DNA from: Rhodococcus sp. 4CII
GTDB taxonomy: Bacteria > Actinomycetota > Actinomycetes > Mycobacteriales > Mycobacteriaceae
Assembly: GCF_014256275.1 (NCBI RefSeq)
Contig: NZ_JACCFE010000002.1
Coordinates: forward strand, 5,312,001 to 5,376,000
Length of the DNA: 64,000 nucleotides
Direction: 5' to 3'
In this document: one piece after another, positions 49,547-62,100 of the stretch
Position numbering within the stretch: the first letter of the stretch is position 1
Layout: every line of letters starts with the position of its first letter
Notes under the pieces: model-generated
Databases searched by the model: none
The model's input: only the letters and a program-made list of their open reading frames with translations
What the model was told of the DNA's origin: nothing
Position numbers and translations under genes: made by a program

Positions 49547-50553
49547 CCGCCGACCGACCGATCACGATCGACACGGTGGCGCTCTGGTTCCCGGACGACG
49601 AGGTGACCGTGGCGGGTCTGCCCGAACTCGACGAACTGCCCATCGCGCAGCGCGAACACGCGCTGTCGCTGGGAATCGACACGGTGCGGATCGGGATCGG
49701 TCTCTGCGAGACGGATCTGGCCCTGGCGGCGGCGGAGGAGGCGCTCAGGCAGTCGGGCCTCGACGCGTCGCAACTCGACGCGCTGCTCCTCGTCCAGGGC
49801 CGGGTTCCGCAGTATCTGCTCGCGTCCGAGTCGACCCGGCTGCAACATCGGCTCGGCGCGAGCCAGGCATTCACCACCGGGGTGGGGGACCTGGGGTGCG
49901 TGTCCGTCTCGGCGGCGTTCACGCTGGCATCGGTGCTGCTCCGCGGCGACCCCCGATGCCGGAACGTCCTCGTCGTGGCGGCGGCGAAGACGCCCACCCG
50001 GTCGCGGTACCGGTCGCCGATGACGCTGCTGGGAGACGGCGCCGCGGCGGTGCTGCTGACGACGTCCGGGACCGGCCGGTACGAACTCGTCGACCAGATG
50101 ATTCGCAGCGACGGAAAATACGCTGACCTCTTCCGCATCGACTACCAGGACGTGCGCGCGGCCGACTGGGTCGAGACCTGCGCCGACGAGCCCACATATT
50201 CGTTTCGCCTCGCGGTCGAGAGCCGCAAGCGGTTCACCGAGATCAACGCCGAACTGCTGGCCCGGAACGGACTGCAGCAGGACGCGATCGGCGTCTTTCT
50301 CATGCAGAACCTGTCGGTCGGTGCGTTCGCGTTCTGGCAGGAGGCGCTCGACGTCACGATCGACCCGGTGTGCGGCGACAACCTCGCGCGGTTCGGCCAC
50401 CTCGGGTCGGTGGACGTGGCGGCGAACCTGGAGCGGGTGGCACCCTCCCAAAGGCCCGGAGACTACTGCGTGATCATGAACAGCAGCCCGGTCGCGGCGT
50501 GGAGCAGCGCGTTGCTCCGGCGCCTGCCGGACCCGCCGCGGGACGGGGTGTGA
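49543..50553 (+). CDS. Ketoacyl-ACP synthase III-like (FabH) protein with altered catalytic motifs (336 aa)
   Basis: Thiolase-fold protein with nucleophile Cys119 in VGDLGCVSVSAAF and a Gly-rich GDGAAAVLL. The KAS III His motif (HQAN) reads M-Q-N-L here and the Asn motif (GNT) reads G-H-L-G-S. These changes suggest an acyltransferase or an unusual condensation rather than standard decarboxylative condensation. In tetronate clusters a FabH-like enzyme acts with FkbH and an ACP on the glyceryl unit, so that is one option. Overlaps both neighbours. Confidence 0.8.
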   Translation: MTADRPITIDTVALWFPDDEVTVAGLPELDELPIAQREHALSLGIDTVRIGIGLCETDLALAAAEEALRQSGLDASQLDALLLVQGRVPQYLLASESTRLQHRLGASQAFTTGVGDLGCVSVSAAFTLASVLLRGDPRCRNVLVVAAAKTPTRSRYRSPMTLLGDGAAAVLLTTSGTGRYELVDQMIRSDGKYADLFRIDYQDVRAADWVETCADEPTYSFRLAVESRKRFTEINAELLARNGLQQDAIGVFLMQNLSVGAFAFWQEALDVTIDPVCGDNLARFGHLGSVDVAANLERVAPSQRPGDYCVIMNSSPVAAWSSALLRRLPDPPRDGV

Positions 50554-51605
50554 CCGTGGTGGAACAGACGGTCAAGTGCATGGTGTGGGATCTGGACGAC
50601 ACTCTCTGGGACGGTGTCGTCCTCGAACAGGATGCTCCCGTGCCGAGGGCGGACGCCCTGCGGGCCCTGGACGTCCTCGACCGCCGGGGAATCCTGCACG
50701 CCGTCGCGAGCCGAGGCGAATTCGAACCCGCCGCCGCGCACCTCCGCCTTCACGGCCTCGAGGAACTGTTCTGCGCGATCGACGTCGGCTGGGGCCCGAA
50801 ATCGGCGGCCGTGCGCCGGATCGCGGAGACGCTGAACGTCGGCCTCGACACCATCGCCTTCGTCGACAACGATCCCGTCGAGCGCGCCGAGGTGTCCGAG
50901 GCGCTGCCCCGGGTGCGGTGTTACCCGGCCGAGCAGATCGCGTCGTTCCCCGATCTTCCCGAGCTGACCCCGCCCGCCGTCACGGAGGAGGCCCGGCAGC
51001 GCAGGTCGCTGTATCGGGCCGAGCGGACCCGTCGGGCGGGTGAGCAGCAGTTCCCGGGTTCGAACTCCGAGTTCCTCGCCTCCCTCGATCTGGTGATGAC
51101 GGTCCGCAGCGCGACCGAGGACGACCTCGACCGCGCCCATGAACTGACCGTGCGTTCTCATCAACTCAACACGACGGGAAGAACTTTCGGCATCGACCAA
51201 CTGCGCGCACTGTGTGCGTCGGACGACCACGAGGTGCTCGTCGCGTCCCTCGCCGACCGCTTCGGCGGGTACGGCACGATCGGGCTCGCGGTCTCGGAGA
51301 TACGCGGCGGAGACTCCGTTCTGCAACTGCTCCTGATGTCGTGCCGGGTGATGTCCCGCGGTGTCGGGACGGCGCTGATCCGGCACGTCGTCGACCGGGC
51401 GCGCAGCCACGGCAGACGTGCCCTCGCCGAGTTCGTGCCCACCGACGTCAACCGGGTCATGCTGGTGACCCTGCGCTTCGCCGGCTTCGAGGTGCTCGGC
51501 TCGGACGCCGACCGGACACTGCTCGTGTTCGACGATGCGCGGGGCCGGTCCGCCGCCGCCGGCGCCGGTCATGTCCGGGTCCTCACGGAGGGTGCGCTGC
51601 CATGA
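50550..51605 (+). CDS. FkbH-like HAD-superfamily glyceryl-ACP synthase (351 aa)
   Basis: N-terminal HAD domain with motif I WDLDDTLWDG (Asp14, Asp16, Thr18), VASRGEF, KSAAVRRIAETLN and FVDNDPVER; C-terminal GNAT-like region from about residue 165 with the LLMSCRVMSRGVGTAL segment. FkbH enzymes dephosphorylate 1,3-bisphosphoglycerate and load D-glycerate on the ACP. All HAD motif acids are present, so the protein should be active. It is coupled to the neighbours by overlapping codons. No O-methyltransferase or 3-hydroxyacyl dehydrogenase of the methoxymalonate pathway is seen in the window. Confidence 0.88.
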   Translation: MTVVEQTVKCMVWDLDDTLWDGVVLEQDAPVPRADALRALDVLDRRGILHAVASRGEFEPAAAHLRLHGLEELFCAIDVGWGPKSAAVRRIAETLNVGLDTIAFVDNDPVERAEVSEALPRVRCYPAEQIASFPDLPELTPPAVTEEARQRRSLYRAERTRRAGEQQFPGSNSEFLASLDLVMTVRSATEDDLDRAHELTVRSHQLNTTGRTFGIDQLRALCASDDHEVLVASLADRFGGYGTIGLAVSEIRGGDSVLQLLLMSCRVMSRGVGTALIRHVVDRARSHGRRALAEFVPTDVNRVMLVTLRFAGFEVLGSDADRTLLVFDDARGRSAAAGAGHVRVLTEGALP

Positions 51606-53176
51606 CGGACGTGGTCGCGAGCGGTGGGGTGACGGCCGCCATCCTGCGCCAGTGCGCCCGGGTTCCGGACCGGATCGCCGTCGTCGTGGGCGATCGATCA
51701 CTGACGTACCGCGAACTCGATTCGGCGAGTGCAGCACTGGCGCGGCAACTCCGCGCCGACGGGGTGCGGCCGGGTCGCGTGGTGCTGATCCATCAGCGGC
51801 AGAGCGCCGACACGGTGGTGGCGATGATCGCGGCACTGCGGTCCGGCGCGGCGTGGTGTGTGATCGAGCCCGGACATCCGGCGGCTCAGCTACGTACCCT
51901 TCTCGGTGACATCGACTGCGGCGCAATCGTCTTCGGATCCGCGGATCCGAAGACGCCCACCGAATCCGTCCGGGTGCTCGCCCGCGACGCGGCCGGAAGC
52001 GTTCCGGCGCTGCACGACCGGGACACCGCCCGCCCGGACGACGTCGGACCCGCGGCAGGCCTTCCCGACGACGTTCCCGCCTCCACTCCCGCGTACGTGA
52101 TCACCACGTCCGGGTCGACCGGCATCCCCAAGGCCGTCGTCGCGAGCCGTGCCAACCTCGCGAGCATGGTCGACGGCCGCAACTACGACTACGACGAGGA
52201 CGACCTCGTCACGTTCTCCGCGTTCCGGCTCACGTGGGACGGGTCCCTGCTGAAGACCCTGTGGGCGTTGTGCACCGGCGGCGCCAGCGTGCTCCCGGAC
52301 GCGCACGAACTGATGGACGCCGACGCCGTGGCGGCACTCGCTCAGAAGTGGCGGACCACCCACCTGGTCGCGACACCCTCCTTCTACCGGCTGTTGCTGC
52401 CGCACCTCGCGCCGCTCCGCGAGCGCCTGCGGTTGGTGACCCTTGCGGGCGAAGCGCTTCCGGGCACGCTGGTCGAACAGCACCGCGCCGTCCTTCCCGG
52501 GGTACCGCTGAGCAACGAGTACGGTCCGACTGAGACCACCGTCAGCTGCCTGGCTCACCCGGTGCGCGACGTGCCCGCCTCGATCGCGCCGATCGGCAGG
52601 CCGCTCGGGGCGAGCACCGCCTACGTCCTCGACGCGAAGCTGGGGGTCGTGCCGGAAGGAACGGTCGGGGACCTGTACATCGGGGGTCCCCAGATCTCCG
52701 AGGGTTACGCGTCCCGACCGGGTGCCACCGCGGCACGCTTCGTCGCCGACCCGTTCGCGGCGGGAACGGGCGCCCGGATGTACCACACGGGTGACCTGGC
52801 CCGTGTGGATCGAAGCGGCGACATCGAATTCTGCGGACGGTTCGACGGACAGGTGAAGGTGCGCGGTGCGCGGGTGGAGCGGCACGCGGTGGAGGCCGCC
52901 CTGGAGACCCACCCCGCTGTGTACCAGGCGGTGGTCCTCGCGACCGCCAACGACTACGGGGAGGCGGAACTGACCGCGTTCTGGGTGCCCGCGGCCACCG
53001 CGACGCTGCTGCCCACACCGCGCGACCTGATCGCTCATTGCGCGCAGCGCCTCGTCGCGCAGGCGGTGCCCGACCGCTTCCTCGCGCTGGGCGCGCTGCC
53101 CCTCGCCGCGAGCAGCAAGGTCGACGAGGCGGCGTTGCGCCGGATGCTGCCGGGCGGAGGTGGTGACGGTGAGTGA
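51602..53176 (+). CDS. Stand-alone NRPS adenylation enzyme (524 aa)
   Basis: Amino-acid activating enzyme with no carrier domain. Visible motifs: ITTSGSTGIPKA (A3), a TWDGS A4 region keeping the Asp that binds the amino group, LSNEYGPTETTVS (A5), MYHTGDLARVD (A7), GRFDGQVKVRGARVE (A8) and SSKVDEAAL (A10, Lys kept). My estimate of the specificity residues is D-G-L-V-T-A-E-V-S; I do not recognise this code. Its last 170 residues resemble the broken A fragment at the end of the next NRPS, which hints that it loads that module in trans. It overlaps the NRPS start by 8 bp. Confidence 0.9.
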   Translation: MTDVVASGGVTAAILRQCARVPDRIAVVVGDRSLTYRELDSASAALARQLRADGVRPGRVVLIHQRQSADTVVAMIAALRSGAAWCVIEPGHPAAQLRTLLGDIDCGAIVFGSADPKTPTESVRVLARDAAGSVPALHDRDTARPDDVGPAAGLPDDVPASTPAYVITTSGSTGIPKAVVASRANLASMVDGRNYDYDEDDLVTFSAFRLTWDGSLLKTLWALCTGGASVLPDAHELMDADAVAALAQKWRTTHLVATPSFYRLLLPHLAPLRERLRLVTLAGEALPGTLVEQHRAVLPGVPLSNEYGPTETTVSCLAHPVRDVPASIAPIGRPLGASTAYVLDAKLGVVPEGTVGDLYIGGPQISEGYASRPGATAARFVADPFAAGTGARMYHTGDLARVDRSGDIEFCGRFDGQVKVRGARVERHAVEAALETHPAVYQAVVLATANDYGEAELTAFWVPAATATLLPTPRDLIAHCAQRLVAQAVPDRFLALGALPLAASSKVDEAALRRMLPGGGGDGE

Positions 53177-56100
53177 CCGGCGCCCCGCCGCCGACGGCCA
53201 CGAGGACCCGCCGTTCCCGCTGTCGCCGGCGCAGTACGAGGCGTGGCTGGCCCAGCAACTGGCCCCCGACGTGCCGTTGTGCATCGCCCAGTACGTCGAG
53301 CTGCACGGCGACCTGGACGTCGATCTCCTGCGCGAAGCCACCGTCACCACCGCGGACGAATTCGGATCGCCCTTCCTGCGGCTGATCGACCGGGAGGGTC
53401 AGCCGTTCCAGGTGGTCGACCCCACCGACCGGTCCATCGGCACGGTGGACTTCCGCGGAGACGCCGACCCCGCGGACGCGGCCCGGCGATGGATGCACGC
53501 CGACTGCGAGGCGCCGCTGGATCTCACTCGCGACCGACTCGTCGAATCCTCGATTCTCCGCGTCGGCGACGAACACTATCTGTGGTACAGCAAGATTCAC
53601 CACGTCGCACTGGACGGCTACGGCGCGATGACGATGCTCAATCGCATCGCGGCGCGGTACTCCGCGGCGGTCCTCGGCCGGGACCTGCCGGAGAACGAGG
53701 CCGCAGCGCCCCGGCATCTGTACGACATCGAACAGCAGTACCGGTCGTCGAGCCGATTCACCGCGGACCGGCGGTACTGGGCCGACCGGATCGACGGCCT
53801 CGGACCCGGATCGAGCCTCGCGCGCCGAACCGGGCCCGCGGTCGCCACGAGCACCGACGTGACCGGGCCACTGCCGGACGCGGCGGAGCGAGCGCTCGGC
53901 GACGCCGGCGCGCGCGGGACCGCGACGATCATCGCCGGATTCGCCTGCTACCTGTCCAGGATGACCGGGCGCCGGGACGTGCTGGTGACGATCCCGGTGT
54001 CGGCGCGCACCACCGCGACCCTACGACGGTCCGGCGGCATGGTGGCGGGTGTCGTGCCGCTGCCCGTGCGGATCCGCCCCGAGGACACGGTCGGCGAACT
54101 GGTCGAGCGGGTGCACCTCGACCTGATGGGCGCGCTGCGGCACCAGCGGTTCGGGATCGGCGACATCCGGCGCGACGCGGGAGCCGTTGCGGCGGAGTCA
54201 CTGTCGGGCCCGATGGTCAACGTGATGCTCTTCCGTCAGGAACTCGCTCTCGGACCGCTCGTCGGCGAGTACCACATCGTCACGTCCGGGCCGGTGGACG
54301 ACCTGCTGGTCAACGTGTACCGGAGTGGCACGCCGGTGCGGACCTTCGTGCACTTCCTCGCGAACCCGAACCGGTACGACGCCGACGAGGTCGGTGCGCA
54401 TCACCGGCGGTTCACGGCACTGCTCGACGACTTCCTGACCGCCGACGCGGACACCGCGATCGGCTCCGTTCACGAGGAGACGGCCCGACTCGATTTCTGG
54501 TCGCGCGCACTCGCGGACGCGCCCCCGGTGCTGGACCTGCCGACCGACCGTCCGCGGCCGGCCCGGCCGTCGCACCGCAGCGCCGCCGTCGACATCGTCC
54601 TGAGCCCGGATCTGCGGCGCAGGCTCGCAGCGTTCGCGGCCGCCCACCGCACGGACGCCGCCACCGTGACGCACGCGGTGCTCGCGCTGGTGCTGTCTCG
54701 ATCGGCCCGCACCGACGACGTCGTCCTCGGCAGGCGGACGGACACCGAACCGCTGGTGTTGCGGACCCGCGTGCGCGGCGCCGACCGATTCACCGACTTC
54801 GTCGACACGGTGCGCGACACGTACGCGGAGGCGTTCGCCCACCGCGGGGTGCCCGTCCCGCGGATCGTGGAGGCTCTGGGCATGCCGCACCCGGTGTCGC
54901 ATGCGCCGCTCTACCAGGTGCTGCTCGAATTCTCGAAACGACCGCACGAACTGGGTGATCTCGACCTGCAGGTGACGGTGTCGGAGGAGTCGGTCCGATT
55001 CACCTACGCGGCAGACTTGTTCGACGCGGCCACCGCCGAGGCGATTGCCCGCCGCTTCGCGCAAGCGATGGATACCGCCGTCGCGGACCCGTCCGTCGTG
55101 ATCGGGGACATCGACCTGACGTCGCCGACCGACCATGCCCTGCTGCGGGAGTGGTCGAGCCGGCCGGCGGATACCGCCCCGGAGGCGACGCTCGGCGCGC
55201 TGTTCGCAGCCCGCGCAGAGCGGAGCCCCGATGCCGTCGCCGTCGTGTCGGGTGACGAACGCCTGAGCTACGGGGAACTCGATGCCCGGTCGAACCGCCT
55301 TGCCCGCCGGCTTCTCTCGATGGGTGCCGGTCCGGAGGCGACGGTCGCGGTCGCGCTGCCGCGATCGGCGGGGCTGATCGTCGCGCTCGTCGCGGTCGTC
55401 AGGACCGGGGCGGCGTACCTCCCGATCGACGCCGACCACCCCGGTGAGCGCTCCGCCCTCGTGCTCGACGACGCCCTCCCGGTATGCGTCCTGGCCACCG
55501 GGGGCGCCGCGACGACGCTGCCGACGTCGGATATGCCTGTCCTGCTGATCGATTCGGCCGAGATGGAACTCGATGGTGCATCCGCCGCTCCGCTGACGGA
55601 CGAGGAACGGGCGCCGGCCGATCCGGACCTCCTCGCGTACGTCGTGTACACGTCCGGCTCGACCGGGCGGCCGAAGGGCGTCGCGGTGTCGCACCGCAAC
55701 GTGGTCGCGCTCTTCACGAGCACCCGGGACCTGTTCCGGTTCACCGACACCGACGTGTGGACGATGTTCCACTCCCCGGCGTTCGACTTCTCGGTGTGGG
55801 AGGTGTGGGGCGCACTGCTGCACGGTGGGGCCCTCGTCGTGGTCGACTTCGACACCACGCGCTCGCCCGTATCGTTCCTCGACCTGCTGCGGCGCGAACG
55901 GGTGACGGTGCTGAGCCAGACCCCGAGCGCATTCGCCCAGCTGATCGAGGCCGCCGCCGATGACGGCGGCGCGACCTCACCGCTGCGCTACGTCGTGCTC
56001 GGCGGTGAGGCGCTCGAGCTGGGACAGCTCGAGCGGTGGTACTCGCGACACGGCGAGGACGCGCCCGTGCTCGTGAACATGTACGGCATCACCGAGACGA

Positions 56101-59100
56101 CGGTGCACGTGAGTCACCTGCGCCTGCGCCGTGACCTGGCTGCCGCTGCGTGGACGAGCGTCATCGGGCGTGCGCTCCCCGGGTTGCGGGTGTCCGTGCG
56201 CGATTCGCGTCTGCATCCGGTGCCGGTCGGGGTGGCGGGTGAACTGTACGTCGCGGGGCCACAAGTGGCACGTGGCTATCTCGGGCGTGCCGGTCTCACG
56301 GCAGCACGCTTCGTCGCCGACGAGTCCGGGGCCAGGATGTACCGGACCGGGGACATCGTGCGGTGGCGGCGAGACGGACGCCTCGACTACCTCGGGCGCG
56401 AAGACCATCAGGTCGAGATCCGCGGATTCCGGGTGGAACTCGGTGAGGTGGAGTGGGCGCTGGGCAAGTGCGAGGGGGTCGCGCAGGTGGTCGTGACGAT
56501 GCGCGACGACCTCGTGACCGGCCCTGCGCTGGCCGCCTACGTCGTGCCTGACACGGGTGCGACCGCCCTGACGGACAGCGTGCTGGAGTACGCGCGCACC
56601 GTGCTGCCGTCGTACATGGTCCCGAACTCGATCACCGTCCTCGATCGGCTGCCGCTCACCGTCAACGGGAAACTGGACCGCGCGGCACTCCCGGTGCCGC
56701 CGAACGACTCCCGTGCCGAATTCGCCGCACCGGGCACCGCCGCCGAGGAGGCGCTCACGGTCATCTTCGCCGCGCTGCTCGGCGTGCCCACCGTCGGTAT
56801 CGACGACGACTTCTTCGCGCTCGGGGGCAACTCGTTGATCGCGGCGAAGATCGTGGCGCGGATCCACCATGCGCTCGGCGCGGATGTGGGCGTGCGGGAC
56901 GTCTTCGAGGCGAGGACGGTGCGGTCGCTGGCGACCCGGGTGGGCCGCGCGGACGAGACGGGGTGGCCGCCGCTGGTGGCGACGGACCGGTCCACGCCGG
57001 CGCCGGTGTCTCTGGCACAGACGCGGATGTGGTTCCTCGACCAGTTCGACACGACGTCACCCGCCTACAACATCGCGGCGGCGTTCCGGCTGCACGGACC
57101 CCTCGACGTCGCGGCGCTGCACGCCGCGCTGACGGATGTGGTGGAGCGGCACGAGGCGCTGCGGACCGTCTTCCCGATGTGGGAGGACATTCCCGTGCAG
57201 TCGGTGATCCCGGCGGCGGACGCGGTGCCCACCCTTCGCGCGGTGGCGGTCGCGGGGGAGCGCGACCTGCGTGACCGGCTCGCCGGGGCGTTGTCGGCCG
57301 GTTTCGAGGTGACCACCCAGGTTCCGTTGCGGGCGCACCTGTTCGAGGCAGGCCCGCGTGAACACGTCCTGGCCCTGGTGGTCCACCACATCGCGGCGGA
57401 CGCGCTGTCGCTGGCCCCGCTCGCCCGGGACGTGACGGCCGCGTACACCGCGCGGGTGCGAGGGCGCGCGCCGGACTGGGTACCGCTGCCGGTCCAGTAC
57501 GCCGACTACAGCAACTGGCAGCGGGCGCTGCTCGGATCGGAGGACGATCCCGGTTCCTTGATGTCCCGCCAACTCGGATTCTGGCGTTCCGCGCTCGCCG
57601 ATGCACCGGTCGTGACTGATCTGCCGATGGATCGTGCCCGCCCGGAACACCGCTCGCTCGCCGGCGCGCGAGAATCCTTCGAGATCGGCGACCGTCTGCA
57701 CCGGGCCGTGGTTGCCCTGGCGCGCGAGCACGACGCCACGGTGTTCATGGTCGCGCACGCGGCGCTCGCCGTCCTGGTGTCGCGACTGGGGAGCACGAAC
57801 GACGTGGTGATCGGATCGGCGGTGGCGGGGCGCGGGGAGGCCGCGCTCGACGACGTGGTCGGCATGTTCGTCAACACCCTGGCCCTGCGCACACCGGTGC
57901 ACGGCCGCGACTCCTTCGCCACGGTCCTCGCTGCCGTGCGGGACCGCGATCTGGAGGCGTTCGCGCACGCGGAGGTGCCGTTCGAGCGGGTGGTGGAGGC
58001 CCTGGACCTCCCGCGCACCACGGCGCACGCACCGCTGTTCCAGGTGCTGTACGAATTCCAGGACGTGACGAGGCCGACCCCGAGCCTCCCGGACGTGGAC
58101 GTGGAGGAGATCGACCTCGGGGTCTCCGTCTCCACCTTCGATCTGCAGCTGACTCTGGCCGAACGGTTCGCGACGGACGGCGCGCCGGCCGGAATCGGAG
58201 CCGGATTCACCTATGCCACCGACATCTTCGACTCAGCCACCGTCCGGGGCTTCGCCGACCGGTTCCTGCGGCTTCTCGAGACTGTGGTCGCCGACCCGCA
58301 GGTGCCGTTGGCCCGGATCGACCTCCTCGATGCAGGCGAGCGTGCGGCGCTCGTCCCGGTGTGCGGCCGGCCCGGCGCCGCGACTCGGTTGCTGCCGGAG
58401 ATCCTGTCCGCCGCGGCCGCCCGCGACCCGCACGCCATAGCGCTGTCGTACGGCAACGCGGTGATGTCGTATCGCGAACTCGACGACTGGTCGAACCGCC
58501 TGGCGTGGGTGCTGATCCGCCGCGGAATCGGACCGGAGGACCACGTGGCGATCGGGCTCGTCCGATCCGTGGAACTGGTGGTGTCGGTGTGGGCGGTCGC
58601 GAAGTCGGGTGCGTCGTTCGTGCCCGTCGATCCGAGCCTGCCTCCCGGGAGGATCACCGACATCCTCGCCGACTCCGGCGCGGTGGCGGGACTCACCGTC
58701 GCCGAACAGCGCGACCGCATGCCGGACGACGTGGAATGGCTGCTCCTCGACTACCCGGGTCCGACGCGGAAGTGGGAGTCCAATCCGATCACCGACGACG
58801 ACCGGGTCGTGCCGCTGCGACCGGAGCATCCGGCGTATCTGATGTACACGTCCGGGTCGACGGGCACGCCGAAGGGTGTGGTGATTCCCCATGCCGGCCT
58901 GCAGAATTTCACCCTCGATCAGCGCGCCCGGTACGCCACGACCAATGCCTCTCGGGTCCTGAACCTCGCGTCGCCCGGGTTCGACGCGACGATGCTCGAA
59001 TACCTCATGGCCTTCGGGGCCGGTGCGCGCCTGGTGATCGCGGCGCCACAGGTGTACGGCGGCGCCGCGCTGACGGAACTGCTGGCGGCAGAGCGGATCA

Positions 59101-62100
59101 CGCACGCGTTCGTCACTCCGGCCGTGCTGGCCACGATCGACCCGCGCGGTCTGCGCCTGCTCCGTGCCCTCGTCGTCGGCGGCGAACGCTGCCCGCCGGA
59201 GTTGCTGGCCCGCTGGGCGTCCGGGCGGACCCTGCTCGTCGGGTACGGGCCGACGGAAACGACGGTGATGTCGAACATCGGCGACCCGATGACGCCCGGC
59301 GACCCGGTGCGCATCGGCCACCCGATGCGGGGTGTCCGCGAACTCGTCCTCGACGAATGGCTGCGCCCGGTTCCGGTCGGTGTGGTGGGCGAACTGTACG
59401 TGCTCGGGGAGGGGCTGGCACGCGGCTACCACCGGCGGGCCGGGGCCACCGCCGCCGCGTTCGTCGCGAATCCGTTCGACCGGGCCGGTTCGCGCATGTA
59501 CCGCACCGGCGATCTCATGCGGTGGACCCGCGATGGGCGGCTGGAATATTTGGGCCGCAACGACTTCCAGGTGAAGCTGCGCGGTCAGCGGGTCGAGCCA
59601 GGGGAGGTCGAGGCGGCGCTCACCGGTTGCCCCGGGGTCGCGCAGGCCGTCGTCGTGGTCCGGCGGACGCCTGCCGCCGAGGCGGTTCTCGCCGGATACG
59701 TCACGGCGGAGGACGGCGCCCACCTCGACACCGCCGAGGTGCTGGGATTCGCCGCATCGGTGCTCGCCCCCTTCATGGTGCCTGCGTCCGTGACCGTCCT
59801 CGACCACCTGCCGCTCGGCGCCAACGGCAAGATCGACCGGCATGCGCTGCCGGAGCCGGAGTTCGCGCCCCGCATCTTCCGTCCACCCGGGACACCTTTC
59901 GAATCGGCGGTGGCGGAGGTGTTCTCCGACGTCCTCGGAATCGGCGCGGTGGGTGCCGACGACGACTTCTTCGCCTCCGGCGGCAACTCCCTGACCGCGA
60001 CGCAGGTGGTCGCGCGATTGGGCGCCGCCTTCGGTGCGGACATCGGTGTCCGGGAGGTGTTCGAGTCCCCGACCGTTCGGGCCCTGGCGTCGCGGGTCGC
60101 GCGGGAGGCGGCGGGCGGCGAGGCCCGGCCCGCGGCGGTGGCGTCGCGGCGTCCGGACTCGGTTCCCCTCTCGTGGGCGCAGCGCCGGATGTGGCTTCTC
60201 AATCAATTCGACCCGTCCTCCCCCGCGTACAACGTGGCGATGATCGTCCGGCTGTCGGGTGAACTCGACGTCGACGCGCTGACCGCCGCAGTCGCCGATG
60301 TGGTGGACCGGCACGAATCTCTCCGCACCCGATACCCGTACGGGGACACGGAACCCACCCAGGTGATCGTCGGTGCGGGCCACGTCGCGCAACTCACCGT
60401 GTCGACGGAGGACGCACCGGTGCGCGGCCAGATCTCGGAACTCGTGACGGCGGGATTCGACGTCGCCGCCGAGGTTCCGATGCGGGCCCGGCTGTTCGCA
60501 CTCGGCGAGCAGGAGCACGTCCTCGTCGTCGTGGTGCACCACATCGCCGCCGACGGGTTCTCGATGGTGCCACTCGCACGGGACGTGATGACGGCCTACC
60601 CGGTGCGATCGGAAGGTCGCGCGCCCGGATGGGAGCCGCTGCCGGTGCAGTACGCCGACTACACGCTGTGGCAACGGGAGCTGCTCGGTGCGGAGGACGA
60701 CCCCGAGTCGCTGCTGTCGCGGCAACTCGACTACTGGCGCACCACGCTCGCCGGCGCGCCGGCCGTGACCGAGCTGCCCGCGGACCGGAACCGGACGCCG
60801 CGGCGGTCCCCGTCCGGCGACCGGGTGGCGTTCGCGATCGGCGCCGACCTGCACCGGGACGTGGTCGCGCTGGCGAGGACCCGGCGGTGCACCGTGTTCA
60901 TGGTCGTGCACACGGCGCTCGCCGTGCTGCTGTCGCGTGTGGGGAGCACCGACGACGTGGTGATCGGGTCACCCGTGGCGGGGCGCGGCGACGCCGTTCT
61001 CGACGACGTGGTGGGGATGTTCGTCAACACCCTCGTGCTGCGGACCCGGGTGACGGGGACCGCAGGCGAACTCCTCGAGCGGGTCCGCGAGACCGACCTC
61101 GCGGCCTACGCGCACGCCGACGTGCCGTTCGAGCGGGTGGTGGAGGCGCTGAACCCGCCGCGCTCCCAGTCGTATTCACCACTGTTCCAGGTGCTCCTCG
61201 AGTTCCGGAACACCGAGCATCCCGATCTCGCCCTCCCACACCTGCACGCCGAGATTCTCGAACCGGACGTCGAGGTATCGCTGTTCGACCTGCAGCTGAC
61301 GGTGCGCGAGCGGTACGACGAGTCCGGGACGCCGGAGGGGATGACGGCCGGATTCACCTACTCCACCGACCTGTTCGATCCGGAGACGGTGGAGACACTC
61401 GCCGCACGGTTCACCGGGATCCTGGCCGCGGTCGCCGTGGATCCGCACGGGGCCGTCGGCGACATCGACGTGCTGGCCCCGGACGAGCGGGCCCGGCTCC
61501 GGAAGTGGAGCGAGGCGGCGGACAGCCTCGTCCTCGACCCGCGTCTGCATCCGGCACCCGAGGGTGTGACCGGTGCGGTGTACTCGGCCGACACGCAGGA
61601 GCCCCACACCTCGGCGCGGGTGGCGGCCACCACGTTCGTCGCGAATCCGTTCGGTGCCCCCGGTTCGCGCATGGTCCGGACGGGTGCACTTGCCCGGTGG
61701 AACCGATCTGGGCAGTTGGTCACCGTCGGCGCCTCCGGTTCGTCGACGCGGTCGGTCACGGACGTCGTGGCGAGCCACCCCGCGGTCCGGGAAGCGGTCG
61801 TCCTCACGACCGCGGTGGGCGTCACCGCCTTCTGGGTCCCGGCGGCCGCGGCGGCCGTGCTTCCGATGGCGGAGGACCTACGGAACTTCAGCGCCGAGCG
61901 GCTCGACGCCCCCCTCGTGCCCGCGCGGTTCGTGGCCCTCGGCGCCGTTCCGCGGTCGGCCGACGGCACGGTGGACGAAGGCGCGCTGCGTGCACTGGTC
62001 GCCGAGACCGAGCCCGCGGGCGCAGCCGCGCGGCACCGGTGGACCGCGCTGGAGCGGACGGTCGCCGAGGACTGGGCCGCGGTGCTGGGACACGACGACT

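Noticed and set aside
58233..60911. Antisense open frame of about 890 codons inside the NRPS gene
   Set aside because: Shadow of repetitive high-GC NRPS coding; no recognisable protein.
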